Below, one piece after another: positions 35,270 to 43,654 of a stretch of DNA of 64,000 nt. The stretch is from Clostridium sp. GTDB lineage: Bacteria; Bacillota; Clostridia; Clostridiales; Clostridiaceae. The stretch is taken from positions 1 through 64,000 of the forward strand of contig JALEZF010000016.1 in the NCBI GenBank assembly GCA_022773025.1, read 5' to 3'. The notes under the pieces were generated by a model. The model was not told where the DNA came from, made no database searches, and saw only the letters and a list, made by a program, of their open reading frames with translations. The position numbers and the translations under genes were made by a program. Position 1 is the stretch's first letter; each line of letters starts with the position of its first letter.

Positions 35270-36565
35270 TTATCCTATGAATGACCTTACTAAAACTAAC
35301 AATAAATTAGCAATAACAACGGTTATTCCGAATTTCACCATGTTCTTCAAATCCTTTGATCTTGCAAGTCCCATTTGTCCAAGCATATCTGCTTCTGGAT
35401 ATGCAAATGAAGTTATTTGAGAACCTATAAGGATTATCATAGCCCAAAGCCCTGGAGATATAGCAAGATCTCTTACAAATCCTCCAAACATCTTGTCCAT
35501 TACAACAGATTGAGCTACTGCTGCTCCTCCTATTCCAAATATTCCAGTAAAGGCACTTACCATAGAAAATACTATTTTATTCCCTGATGATAGTAAAGGT
35601 TCTAATATATTAACTAACTCATTAAATGCTCCTGACTCCTCTATAAAAGTTATGAATGGAGTAAATAATACGAACATTATAAATAGCCAAACCATCCTTG
35701 AAGCTCCATCTACCAATGTCTCAAAGATTTCATTCAACGATAGCCTTGCCACAACTCCTGTCACTATTGCAGCAACAAACATAACAACTACAGCATAAGA
35801 TGCTCCACTCTTAGCATATATTCCATAAGCAACAAATACTAATATTGTTATAAGAAAAGCCCAAGTTGCATTCTTAGCTTCCTTAGTCATTTCTTTTTCT
35901 ATGCTTACATTTTCAGTGTTATCATAAGCATAAACACCCTTAGTGCTCTTTTGAATTCTCTTAGACATGAAATAAGTTACTAAAAGACAAACTAAAGTTA
36001 CTGGAATTCCTGCAGAAATCAAGTAGTCTCCATAGCTTAGTCCTGTAAGTCCCATTATGGTAACAACTTGAGGAGAAAATGGTCCTATGAATAATCCTGT
36101 AAGACCAGCTCCCATAAATACTGCTGCCAGGGATGAAGGTGTTATCCCTATAGCTGCTACTAAAGGTATAACTATTGGTGCTATTATAGCATTAGCTCCT
36201 GCTAAAGTTCCAAGTAGCGCACATAATATCATAGATGTTATCATAGTTGCTATTATAGCCTTTGTCTCTGTATTTATTCCAATCTTCTTCATTACAGCTA
36301 TAACTATATTCTCTGCTACACCTGTTTTCTTTAATATTGCTCCTAAAGCTGAACCTAACATGATTATAAATCCTATAAGTCCTAAGAATGATCCTAATGA
36401 TTCTCCAATTACAGCTCCCATACTTAGAAGTGGCTGATTTGTAAGTATTGCTGTCAATATTACGCAGATAAGAACATTTAATATCGGATTAATGTCTTTA
36501 AATGCTAGAATAATGTAAAGTATAAGTGGAATTAAAGCTACTAGTGGTGACATACCAAATAACAT
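35270..36565 (-). CDS. Ion transporter superfamily permease (Na+/H+ antiporter-like)
   Basis: 431-aa polytopic membrane protein with about eleven hydrophobic helices and internal pseudo-symmetry (TMITSMILCALLGTLAGANA in the first half, SMVSAFTGIFGIGGAAVAQS in the second), typical of the NhaC/GntP/CitM-type ion transporter superfamily. ATG 36565 has GGGAG. First gene of an operon with the cytosolic beta-lactamase-fold hydrolase, suggesting import of a substrate that the hydrolase then cleaves. Exact ion and solute unknown. Confidence 0.75.
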   Translation of the reverse strand: MLFGMSPLVALIPLILYIILAFKDINPILNVLICVILTAILTNQPLLSMGAVIGESLGSFLGLIGFIIMLGSALGAILKKTGVAENIVIAVMKKIGINTETKAIIATMITSMILCALLGTLAGANAIIAPIVIPLVAAIGITPSSLAAVFMGAGLTGLFIGPFSPQVVTIMGLTGLSYGDYLISAGIPVTLVCLLVTYFMSKRIQKSTKGVYAYDNTENVSIEKEMTKEAKNATWAFLITILVFVAYGIYAKSGASYAVVVMFVAAIVTGVVARLSLNEIFETLVDGASRMVWLFIMFVLFTPFITFIEESGAFNELVNILEPLLSSGNKIVFSMVSAFTGIFGIGGAAVAQSVVMDKMFGGFVRDLAISPGLWAMIILIGSQITSFAYPEADMLGQMGLARSKDLKNMVKFGITVVIANLLLVLVRSFIG

Positions 36566-36591
36566 ATAAACATCTCCCTTTTATTAATATA

Positions 36592-36732
36592 AAAAAACTC
36601 AGAAAGAGCCCTTTTTATTAAGAGTCTCACTGAGTTTTTTTTATTTCATATTTATTTTTAGTAGGTATCTAATTTTATAAATAAAATTCTGTGGAAACTC
36701 TCTATTAAAATTATATGCACTATAATTTTAAT
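36592..36732 (-). terminator. Terminator region after ferredoxin gene
   Basis: Two hairpins. ACTCAG (36597-36602)/CTGAGT (36630-36635), with inner complementarity and T-runs on both sides, is a good terminator. Nearer the gene, ATTAAAATTATA (36704-36715)/TATAATTTTAAT (36721-36732) is a perfect 12-bp AT-only inverted repeat. Confidence 0.75.
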
Positions 36733-36738
36733 ACATGA

Positions 36739-37476
36739 TTATTCTTCCACTATTTCTCCACTTGTGCTTATAGTCGTAATGCTCCATGGTATAATTTTCC
36801 CGCTATTTTTCAAAGCTTCTTTTACGGAGTTTAAAATTCCTGTGCAGCATGGAACTTCCATTTTCACTACTGTAACTGATTTTATATTGTTATTTTTTAT
36901 TATAGCTGTTAATTTTTCAGCATAGTTTCCTTCATCCAATTTTGGGCATCCTATTATGGTCACCTTGTTTTTCATGAATTTATTATGGAAATCTCCATAA
37001 GCATAAGCTGTACAATCAGCTGCTATAAGAAGATTGCAATTATCAAAATAAGGTGCATTTACTGGAACTAATTTTATTTGTACAGGCCACTGCATAAGCT
37101 CTGAAACCCCATTGTTACTTACAGCTTTATTTACACTGTTTAGATTTCCTCCGCCTATTGTCAAAGTTTGTTTCTTTAGAACTTTGCTTTGACTTCCAGG
37201 ACATCCGCAAGGTAATTTTTCCTTTTCAGCTGCTTTTGCTTTTTTCATGTTATTCTCCACAGCCTCTTCATCAAAGGCATCAGCTTCTCTATTTTCGAAT
37301 AGAAGTGCTCCTGTAGGACAAACTGGAAGGCAGTTGCCTAGTCCATCACAGTAATCATCTCTTAAAAGCTTTGCTTTTCCATCAATTATTCCTAAAGCTC
37401 CTTCGTGACATGCAGTAACGCATAATCCACAGCCATTACATTTTGATTCATCTATTTTTATTATTTGTCTAATCAT
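36739..37476 (-). CDS. Two-cluster 4Fe-4S ferredoxin-domain protein
   Basis: 245 aa. Two 4Fe-4S motifs at the amino end (CNGCGLCVTAC then CDGLGNCLPVCP, residues 13-54) are followed by an unassigned domain with further cysteines (PCGCPG, CNLLIAADC, GCPKLDEG, EVPCCTG). This is a recurrent clostridial protein found beside Crp-type regulators, and here too a Crp gene is divergent. An electron-transfer or redox-sensing role is an inference. It is separated from its own terminator hairpins by a few bases. Confidence 0.85.
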   Translation of the reverse strand: MIRQIIKIDESKCNGCGLCVTACHEGALGIIDGKAKLLRDDYCDGLGNCLPVCPTGALLFENREADAFDEEAVENNMKKAKAAEKEKLPCGCPGSQSKVLKKQTLTIGGGNLNSVNKAVSNNGVSELMQWPVQIKLVPVNAPYFDNCNLLIAADCTAYAYGDFHNKFMKNKVTIIGCPKLDEGNYAEKLTAIIKNNNIKSVTVVKMEVPCCTGILNSVKEALKNSGKIIPWSITTISTSGEIVEE

Positions 37477-37492
37477 AGCAAATATCGCCCCC

Positions 37493-37550
37493 TTGAGTTT
37501 ATGCTCTTATTATATTAAAATAAACTCAAATATTCCGTTGCATGTGCAAC
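37493..37550. promoter_or_regulatory. Divergent promoter/operator region, ferredoxin and Crp genes
   Basis: TTGAGTTTAT (37493-37502) and ATAAACTCAA (37520-37529) form a perfect 10-bp inverted repeat. The first arm is also the plus-strand -35 (TTGAGT), with TAAAAT (37516-37521) 17 bases on. A second dyad GTTGCA-TG-TGCAAC (37537-37550) lies just before the crp ribosome site and looks like a Crp/Fnr-family target, so autoregulation is likely. Confidence 0.6.
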
Positions 37551-37565
37551 AAAAGTGAGGATGAA

Positions 37566-38255
37566 ATGAAAAATTATATATCAACCTTAGCTGGAATGCC
37601 ACTTTTTCAAGGAATAGAAGAAAATGATATTTTATCTCTTCTTAACTGTCTTAATGGAAAAGTAAAATCCTACACTAAGGATTCCATAATATTATTTAAT
37701 GGGGATGACCTTCAGTATATGGGCATCATCCTATCTGGTCATGCCCACATACTGAAAGAAGATATTCTAGGAAATAGAAATTTGATTTCAAATCTACGGG
37801 AAAAAGATTTATTTGGTGAATCTCTTCTATGTGCTGGCATAGAGAAAAGTCCACTGACAATAGCCGCCATTACAGAATGTGAGGTTTTGTTCCTTGACTT
37901 TAGACCTCTTATCAAAACTTGTCCTAATACCTGCAGTTTTCACAATAAGCTCATAGAAAATATGCTTAGAATAATTGCAAACAAAAATCTGTTTCTCAAT
38001 AAAAAGCTATCATATTTGAGCTGTAAATCTATAAGAGAAAAGCTAAGCGCCTATTTATTAGATTGCTTTAAAGATAAGGGAGAGTATACTTTTTCTATAA
38101 ATTATAATAGAAATCAGCTTGCAAACTTTTTATCTATAGATAGAAGCGCTATGTGCCGTGAATTATCAAAGATGAAATCTGACGGCATTATAGATTTTTG
38201 GAAAAATTCTTTTAAGATAATTAATCTTGAAGCTTTAGCTAAAGGTAGAGAGTAG
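37566..38255 (+). CDS. Crp/Fnr family transcriptional regulator
   Basis: Regulator with a cyclic-nucleotide-binding-fold amino domain (GMPLFQGIEENDILSLL, LSGHAHILKED, LFGESLL) and a carboxy-terminal winged HTH (YNRNQLANFLSIDRSAMCRELSK, about residues 175-198). Start placed at ATG 37566 with GTGAGG five bases upstream; the earlier ATG 37542 sits inside the dyad and has no site. About 229 aa. No cysteine cluster of the Fnr type at the amino end. It probably controls the divergent ferredoxin gene and itself. Confidence 0.87.
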   Translation: MKNYISTLAGMPLFQGIEENDILSLLNCLNGKVKSYTKDSIILFNGDDLQYMGIILSGHAHILKEDILGNRNLISNLREKDLFGESLLCAGIEKSPLTIAAITECEVLFLDFRPLIKTCPNTCSFHNKLIENMLRIIANKNLFLNKKLSYLSCKSIREKLSAYLLDCFKDKGEYTFSINYNRNQLANFLSIDRSAMCRELSKMKSDGIIDFWKNSFKIINLEALAKGRE

Positions 38256-38305
38256 GAATCTAGAAATTAGGGTAGCCGTTCTTTCCTTCTCTCCACTTTT
38301 AGCCT

Positions 38306-39640
38306 TTACTGCTTCTGCTGCCTATCTCCTTTTTGCCCATCTCCGCCTTGCATTCCCATATCCGAAAGATTTATGCTTGATGCATCTATAAGTTTTGAAG
38401 ATTCTTCTTTCTGTCCACTTGTTGTAGAAGGTATTGTTCCTTCTAGCTGACCTTGAATACTTAAGGCTCTAAGCCTTCCAAATTCCTTTAGTGTTTCTAA
38501 TGATTTTGTATACTCATCATAAGTATAGAAGGCTGAAGGATCGTTTTTAACATAGTCACCTATTAAGGAATTTAACTTGTTTATTTTATTTTTAAAGATG
38601 CCATTTCCAAAATAATTAGAGGCTATGTCACTCAAATACTCATGATATTTTTCTTTGTATTCATCAACCTCTAAAAGCTTTGAAAGAATTGGACGTTCTG
38701 ACTCTCTCATAATCTTCATCTGTGGATTTAAATACTGAAGAATTAAAAATATTAGAATAGCTGTCTATTTCATCATCTACATACTTAAGATCACAGCCTT
38801 TACTATTTCCGTTTCCACCGTGTCCCATATTCATCATGTTATTTTTTTATCTTCATTTCCATTAAAAAGTGGCATTTTGTTTTCACCAGAATTATCATCA
38901 TTCATTCCAGGGCCAAATTTACCTCCATTATTGTTTTTGCCATTCATATTAGGAGCTCCATTATTATCCTTGCCATCTGCTCCGCTATTATCTTCCTTCT
39001 TTCCATTCATCCCCATGCTTTCAGGCTTATATAACATACCGTAATTGCTTCCATAATTTCGTTCTGCAAAGGATTCTTCAACACATTCCACAGCCAAGTA
39101 AAATCCCCAAGTTTCATCATTGACTTTTATATTTGTAAATGAATATAGAGATGATGTTACTCCCATATAATCTAAAAGATCATAGAAAAGATATTCTTTC
39201 ATATAGGTTGTGTCTGCCTAAATATTATTTAATGCTAATTTATCTAAGCCAAAACAAGTTTGTCCTTTTATATAGTGGTCAAACTCCAACTTAAAGCTGT
39301 ATCTGTCCGTATCAGGGTCGCTGTATATAGTATTAAGGCTTGAATTCCCCTTTGGTCTTATACCTACAGAATTAAAAGTAGTTCCATTTATAGTCTCATC
39401 TCAGAGAATGTACTCTTCTTTATTTGCATTTTTAATCATATCATCCCACTGGCTTTCATCTGCTGTTATGCTTATTTCAATTATTCCTTCTTTGTTAAAA
39501 AGTTTAGTCACATACTCCGGCTCTGATATCACTGTGGAAACTTCTGTAGAGTTAGAATACTTCATAAAAACAATGGTAAAAATAAGTGCAACAGTTACAA
39601 ATACAGCTATAATTTTGTCTATATATTTGCTGCTTATCAC
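38306..39640 (-). pseudogene. CotH kinase-family gene, multiply disrupted
   Basis: Remnant of a CotH-like protein (spore-coat kinase family) with an amino-terminal membrane anchor (AVFVTVALIFTIVF). Reading the minus strand, I find an in-frame TGA at 39401-39403 between KEEYIL and DETINGTTF, an in-frame TAG near 39217-39219 (LNNI, then ADTTYMKEY), a frameshift near 38842 explained by seven A where six restore NMMNMGHGGNG, and then an internal loss of about 75-80 codons between DEDYERV and RPILSKLLEVDEYK that returns to the first frame. Intact relatives carry the catalytic region there. Not functional. Confidence 0.88.
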
Positions 39641-39655
39641 CTTTTACACACCACC

Positions 39656-40267
39656 TTAAGACATATACTCCCCGTTATAGCTAACACGAACAGCATTAGT
39701 CACTCCTTCAATATCTAAAATCTTATTCACAAAATCTGTAGACATATCTTTAAGTCTTACTTCTACAGTAAGTTCAATACCTTTTTTTGAAACTGTCTTC
39801 GACTTTACCATATGTTTTCTTACACTTTCCTTTATGGCCTTTGTAACATTATTTTCAGCATCCATATCACTACAGCTTACTAAAAGTATATATGGACTGT
39901 CTGTACTCTTTTTGTTAACGAATATAAGCATTACTATTCCTATAAATATAGAACCAAAAACTGCTAGGGGAATAAGTCCTGCCCCTACCACAATTCCTGC
40001 TGATATAGACCAAAATAAAAAGGCTATATCAAGGGGTTCTTTTATTGCAGTTCTGAAACGAACAATAGAAAGTGCACCTACCATACCAAGGGAAAGCACA
40101 ACATTTGACGTTACTGCTAGGATGATAAGTGTAGTTATAAGAGTCATGGCCATAAGTGATACTCCAAAGCTTGAGGAGTACATAACCCCATTAAAAGTTT
40201 TCTTGTAAACATAAAAATCGAATAAATCCTTTGAGTATATTCCTGTACGAATATCCTTCGGTATCAT
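39656..40267 (-). pseudogene. DUF4956 membrane protein, amino end lost
   Basis: Membrane protein with the conserved core SLGMVGALSIVRFRTAIKEPLDIAFLFW (split here as SLGMVGALSIVRFR and TAIKEPLDIAFLFW) and two to three following helices. The usual first transmembrane segment before VYKKTFNGVMYS is absent, and the frame begins inside the end of the upstream kinase gene, so a deletion has fused the two. Family neighbours in other clostridia are CotH and a VTC polyphosphate-polymerase gene; the latter is missing here. No ribosome site precedes the first ATG. It overlaps the CotH remnant region by spacing only (15 bases). Confidence 0.65.
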
Positions 40268-41486
40268 CTTTTACCTTCTGAACAACTTTAACTGACTTAT
40301 CTTCTCCTGTATAATTTATAGCATTATTTATAAGGTTATAAATTACTTGAGACAATTTTATTTCATCTGCCTCTACATAAACTTCACTATCTTCTATAAA
40401 CTTTATAGAGTATCCTTCTTGCTCTGTAAGCTTTCTATATCTTTCAAGGACACTTCGTATGCTGTCTGTAAGGTTAAAGGTTTCTATTGTGATTTCCTTT
40501 GAGCCAGATTGGATCTTTGATATATCCAAAATATCATTTACAAGGTTTGTAAGTCTTTGAGTTTCATCAATTATTATCTGCACATTTTCTGGAGTATTCT
40601 CTCCTGGAATATCTCTCATTACTTCGCTATATCCTGCTATCATGGTGAGAGGAGTCCTCAAATCATGGGATATATTTGCTATAAGCTCTCGCCTTAAGCC
40701 TTCCACCTTTGAAAGCTCTCCTGCTGCATAGTTTAAGGTATCATTTAATTCTTCAATTTCCCTATAGCCTTTTCCCGAAAAGGTGGTATCATACTGACCC
40801 TTTGCCAGCTCCTTTGCAGAATCATTTATCTTTATTATAGGAGTGGATACTTTTTGGGATATGAATAAAGCTAGAATCACAGATAAAATCACAAGAATTA
40901 TAGTTATATAAATAAGCTGCACCATCAAAGTCTCTATGGTGGTTTTCACTGGGGTTATAACAGAATTCAGCATTATTATGACTTCTGAACCATCACTTTG
41001 CTTTCCTACCTTAACATAAATCATACTTTCTTCATTTATCCTATCCACTGGAGGCATCTTTCCTACAAAATATTTTTCATTGAACCCTTTTCCCTTTGCA
41101 TCTTCCTTAGAAGATATCTCTAGGACAGAACCATTATTTTTCTTTGCTTCTTCGTAATAATGATAAATTTGGTTTGGGTGCATCTTGTGGATAGCACAGT
41201 TCGGAACTGCATCTATAGAGTATTCATCATATCCTTTATCATCTATTATCCTTATACATACATCATTTTGATGAGATATTCTATCTAAAAGTCTCTCTAG
41301 ATCTTCATTATCTATATTTTTTTCAATCATGTCACCATAGGATTTTATTTTCTTGCTCTTTATTGATTTATAGAAACTCTCTAAAAAAACAATTTGGAAA
41401 AGCCATAAAAGCACTAGGAGTATTGCAACAAAAGCCGCTAGATAGCTAAATATTTTCCACTTTATACTTATTTCTTTAGACTTCAA
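40191..41486 (-). pseudogene. Sensor histidine kinase lacking its ATP-binding end
   Basis: Two transmembrane helices (about 14-34 and 190-212) around an extracellular sensor, a HAMP domain, and the H-box ANISHDLRTPLTMI with its phosphorylatable His. The ATPase domain stops after the N-box (SQVIYNLINNAINY) and VKDDT; the G1, F and G2 boxes are replaced by about 20 residues read out of frame through the DUF4956 gene. It begins at TTG 41486, overlapping the end of the response-regulator gene. It cannot autophosphorylate. Confidence 0.82.
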
Positions 41487-42044
41487 ATCTATACCCTACC
41501 CCTCTAAGTTTTCCCTAGTAAGAGCAATACCACGATTTTTTACAAGATAGAAAAACAAATCATATTCTTTTGGTGTCATATCAATCTTTTCATCATCCAC
41601 ATAAACTATTCTCCCTGTAAAGTCTACGGTAAGACCTCTAAATCTCAATATCTCCTTTTGCATTTCATCCTCTTGAGAATTTTTGGAGCATCTTTTCATA
41701 ACTGCATTTATCCTCATCATAAGCTCCTTTGGTGAAAATGGCTTCACTACATAATCATCTATTCCAAGCTCAAAGCCATGAATCCTATCGTACTCCTCAC
41801 CTCTTGCCGAAAGCATTATAACAGGTGTACTGTTGTATTTTCTTATTTTCCTACATGCTGAAAATCCATCCAAATCAGGCATCATTATATCCATTATGAT
41901 TATATCAAAGTCATCATTCTTGCACATCTCAACAGCTTCCATTTCATCTTCTGCTTCAACTATGCTGTTTCCCTCAAATACCACATATTTCTTTATTATC
42001 TCTCTTATCCTCTTTTCATCATCTACAACGAGATTTTTGTACAT
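41476..42044 (-). pseudogene. OmpR-family response regulator with internal deletion and frameshift
   Basis: Receiver domain complete: acidic pair VVDDEKRI, phospho-Asp in IIMDIMMPDLDG, Thr/Ser and Lys in VIMLSARG and YVVKPFSP. The winged-helix domain begins (GRIVYVDDEKIDMTPKEYD) but breaks at TREN. The conserved carboxy end KLRGVGYRFEV is present immediately after, in another frame, ending at TAA 41476-41478. So roughly 55 codons holding the recognition helix were deleted with a frame change. Start at ATG 42044 by fit to the family. Confidence 0.88.
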
Positions 42045-42111
42045 ATTTCCTGCACCGCCTTTAATCCGTTCTATTAATAGAATACCACTCTTATGTGACA
42101 AGTAAGTGAAA

Positions 42112-42150
42112 ATCAAAAGGTGAAGAGTAAAATTTCCTTTCTCTTCACCT
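42112..42150 (-). terminator. Terminator of rsgA
   Basis: AGGTGAAGAG/CTCTTCACCT 10-bp stem followed on the minus strand by TTTTGATTTT. Confidence 0.88.
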
Positions 42151-42188
42151 TTCTCAATGTTGTTACATTTTAAACTAAGGCAATTTAT

Positions 42189-43232
42189 CTAACTGTACTT
42201 TCTCCTATTAGCCTTTTTCTCTTTAATCTTTTCTGATGCATATTTTCTCTCTATAAATCTCACTTCTCTTCTAAGTTTCACATAGCTTTTCCATCTTTCA
42301 GAAGATATCTCACCATTCTCTAAAGCTTTTTTTACAGCACATCCTGGCTCTTTCTCATGACTGCAATCTCTAAAGCGGCATCCCTTAGCTATTTCTTCAA
42401 TATCACCAAAGGCTCTTTCAATTCCACTTTCTCCATGGAAGGCAGATAATTCTCTCATACCAGGAGTATCTATTATCATTCCTCCACGTTTAAGCTTTAT
42501 AAGCTGCCTATGAGTAGTAGTGTGTCTTCCTTTGCTGTCATCTTCTCTTATAGAATTAACATTCATTATGGTTTCTCCCATGATAGCATTTACTAAAGAA
42601 GATTTTCCTACTCCTGATGATCCTAAAAATACAACTGTTTTCCCTGGTTCAAAGTAAGGTTCAAGCATCTCTAATCCTTCTCCCGTATAAGAGCTTAATG
42701 AAATAACCGGAACGCCCAAGGCAACTTTCATAACCTCAGCCATCTTCTCATCATCGTCATCACATAAATCCTTTTTGGTTAGGATTATCACTGGTATTCC
42801 TCCGCTTTCTAACGCCACTGTCAAATATCTCTCCATCCTTCTAAGATTTAAGTCATAATTTAAGGATGTCATTATAAAAACATAATCAAAGTTTGAAGCT
42901 ACAAGCTGCTCTGATTTTTTAGCACTGTCAAATCTAGAAAACTTACTCTTTCTCTTGAACACATCATATATTATAGCTTCTCCACCTTGACTTACCTTTA
43001 CTAAAACGAAGTCTCCAACGGTTGGATATTCCTCACTATCCATAACCTTATAAAGGAAGCTCCCTTTTAGCTTTGCGCTATATTCACCTAATACACATAT
43101 TATCTTATACTGTTCCTTTTGAACCTCCGTTATCCTTGCTACTACTAGTTCTCCGTTTTCTTCTCTAATATCTTTTTCCTGAGCTTTAAAATAATCACCA
43201 TATCCGTATTCCTCTAGGTTTATTGTATTCAT
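42189..43232 (-). CDS. rsgA: Ribosome small-subunit GTPase RsgA
   Basis: Circularly permuted GTPase that proofreads 30S subunit maturation. An OB-fold amino domain (about 28-95) is followed by G4 TKKD (152-155), G1 GSSGVGKS (204-211), G3 DTPG (255-258) and a zinc finger C285-C290-H292-C298. It stands outside the usual prpC-prkC-rsgA-rpe cluster, so it may be a second copy. ATG 43232 follows GGGAGG. A long structured leader with terminator precedes it. Confidence 0.93.
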   Translation of the reverse strand: MNTINLEEYGYGDYFKAQEKDIREENGELVVARITEVQKEQYKIICVLGEYSAKLKGSFLYKVMDSEEYPTVGDFVLVKVSQGGEAIIYDVFKRKSKFSRFDSAKKSEQLVASNFDYVFIMTSLNYDLNLRRMERYLTVALESGGIPVIILTKKDLCDDDDEKMAEVMKVALGVPVISLSSYTGEGLEMLEPYFEPGKTVVFLGSSGVGKSSLVNAIMGETIMNVNSIREDDSKGRHTTTHRQLIKLKRGGMIIDTPGMRELSAFHGESGIERAFGDIEEIAKGCRFRDCSHEKEPGCAVKKALENGEISSERWKSYVKLRREVRFIERKYASEKIKEKKANRRKYS

Positions 43233-43273
43233 GAAATTCCTCCCTGTTATTTTTATAAAACCATTCTTTCATC

Positions 43274-43306
43274 TCAACATTCAACATAATCTTTTTCATA
43301 AAACAT
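43274..43306 (-). CDS. Candidate 10-codon ORF in rsgA leader
   Basis: Reads MFYEKDYVEC and stops, with the strong site AGGAAGGAG four bases before its ATG at 43306. A second frame from the overlapping ATG at about 43299 (MKKIMLNVEMKEW) runs across the rsgA start. Either could couple or uncouple rsgA translation. No homology claimed. Confidence 0.35.
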   Translation of the reverse strand: MFYEKDYVEC

Positions 43307-43344
43307 CTCTCCTTCCTCTAGCTCACTAAAAATGAGCATAAAAA

Positions 43345-43389
43345 ATCCGTAGACAACAAACCCTCAAAACAGGCTGCTTTTCTACGGAT
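43345..43389 (-). terminator. Terminator inside rsgA leader
   Basis: Minus-strand ATCCGTAGA (43381-43389) pairs perfectly with TCTACGGAT (43345-43353), and TTTTTT follows. It lies between a promoter (43555-43583) and rsgA (43232), so transcripts must end here or read through. Confidence 0.75.
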
Positions 43390-43548
43390 ATATAATCTTT
43401 TTTTTACATAAGCAGTTTTCTAAAAGGCTTTGCAGTTTCAAAAGTGCATACTCCTACACGGAATTTCTCAATGCACTTTCATTATTTAATTTTAGGAATT
43501 AATCACCTTTTTCATCATAATAAATCACTCCTTTTAAATACTACTTCA
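43390..43548 (-). ncRNA. Candidate structured leader RNA upstream of rsgA
   Basis: From the predicted start site near 43548 the minus-strand RNA contains an 8-codon ORF, a perfect 9-bp hairpin AAAGTGCAT (43471-43479)/ATGCACTTT (43441-43449) with a 21-base loop, a following stretch with repeated ACTGC, then the terminator. I do not recognise it as a known riboswitch, T-box or sRNA class. Confidence 0.4.
43492..43518 (-). CDS. Candidate 8-codon leader peptide
   Basis: AAAGGAGTG, seven bases, then ATG ATG AAA AAG GTG ATT AAT TCC TAA (read in two halves, 27 bases): peptide MMKKVINS. The ribosome site is as strong as any in the window, and the ORF lies at the front of a terminated leader, which is the geometry of attenuation. 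Confidence 0.4.
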   Translation of the reverse strand: MMKKVINS

Positions 43549-43554
43549 CAAATA

Positions 43555-43583
43555 ATTATAATTTGTTTTCTGATTTTTCGCAA
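43555..43583 (-). promoter_or_regulatory. Promoter of rsgA leader
   Basis: TTGCGA (43578-43583), 17 bases, TATAAT (43555-43560) on the minus strand. Confidence 0.65.
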
Positions 43584-43590
43584 TATTATA

Positions 43591-43619
43591 TTTATGCCAC
43601 TTCATCACAATGGTATAAT
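43591..43619 (+). promoter_or_regulatory. Promoter of flavodoxin gene
   Basis: Extended -10 TGGTATAAT (TATAAT at 43614-43619) with TTTATG 17 bases upstream, 36 bases before the flavodoxin start. Confidence 0.5.
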
Positions 43620-43654
43620 TAATTAAATAAATTTTTAAGTTAAGGAGACCCTCA

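Noticed and set aside
34788..35420. 210-codon plus-strand ORF opposite the hydrolase and transporter genes
   Set aside because: Covers two well-supported genes on the other strand and starts without a ribosome site; a shadow.
39401..39403. In-frame TGA in CotH as selenocysteine or stop-codon reassignment
   Set aside because: A second stop of a different type (TAG), a frameshift and a large deletion affect the same gene, and other genes here use TGA as a normal stop.
40191..40267. Overlap of kinase and DUF4956 frames as a genuine overlapping-gene design
   Set aside because: Both families lack conserved parts exactly at the overlap, which fits a deletion junction.
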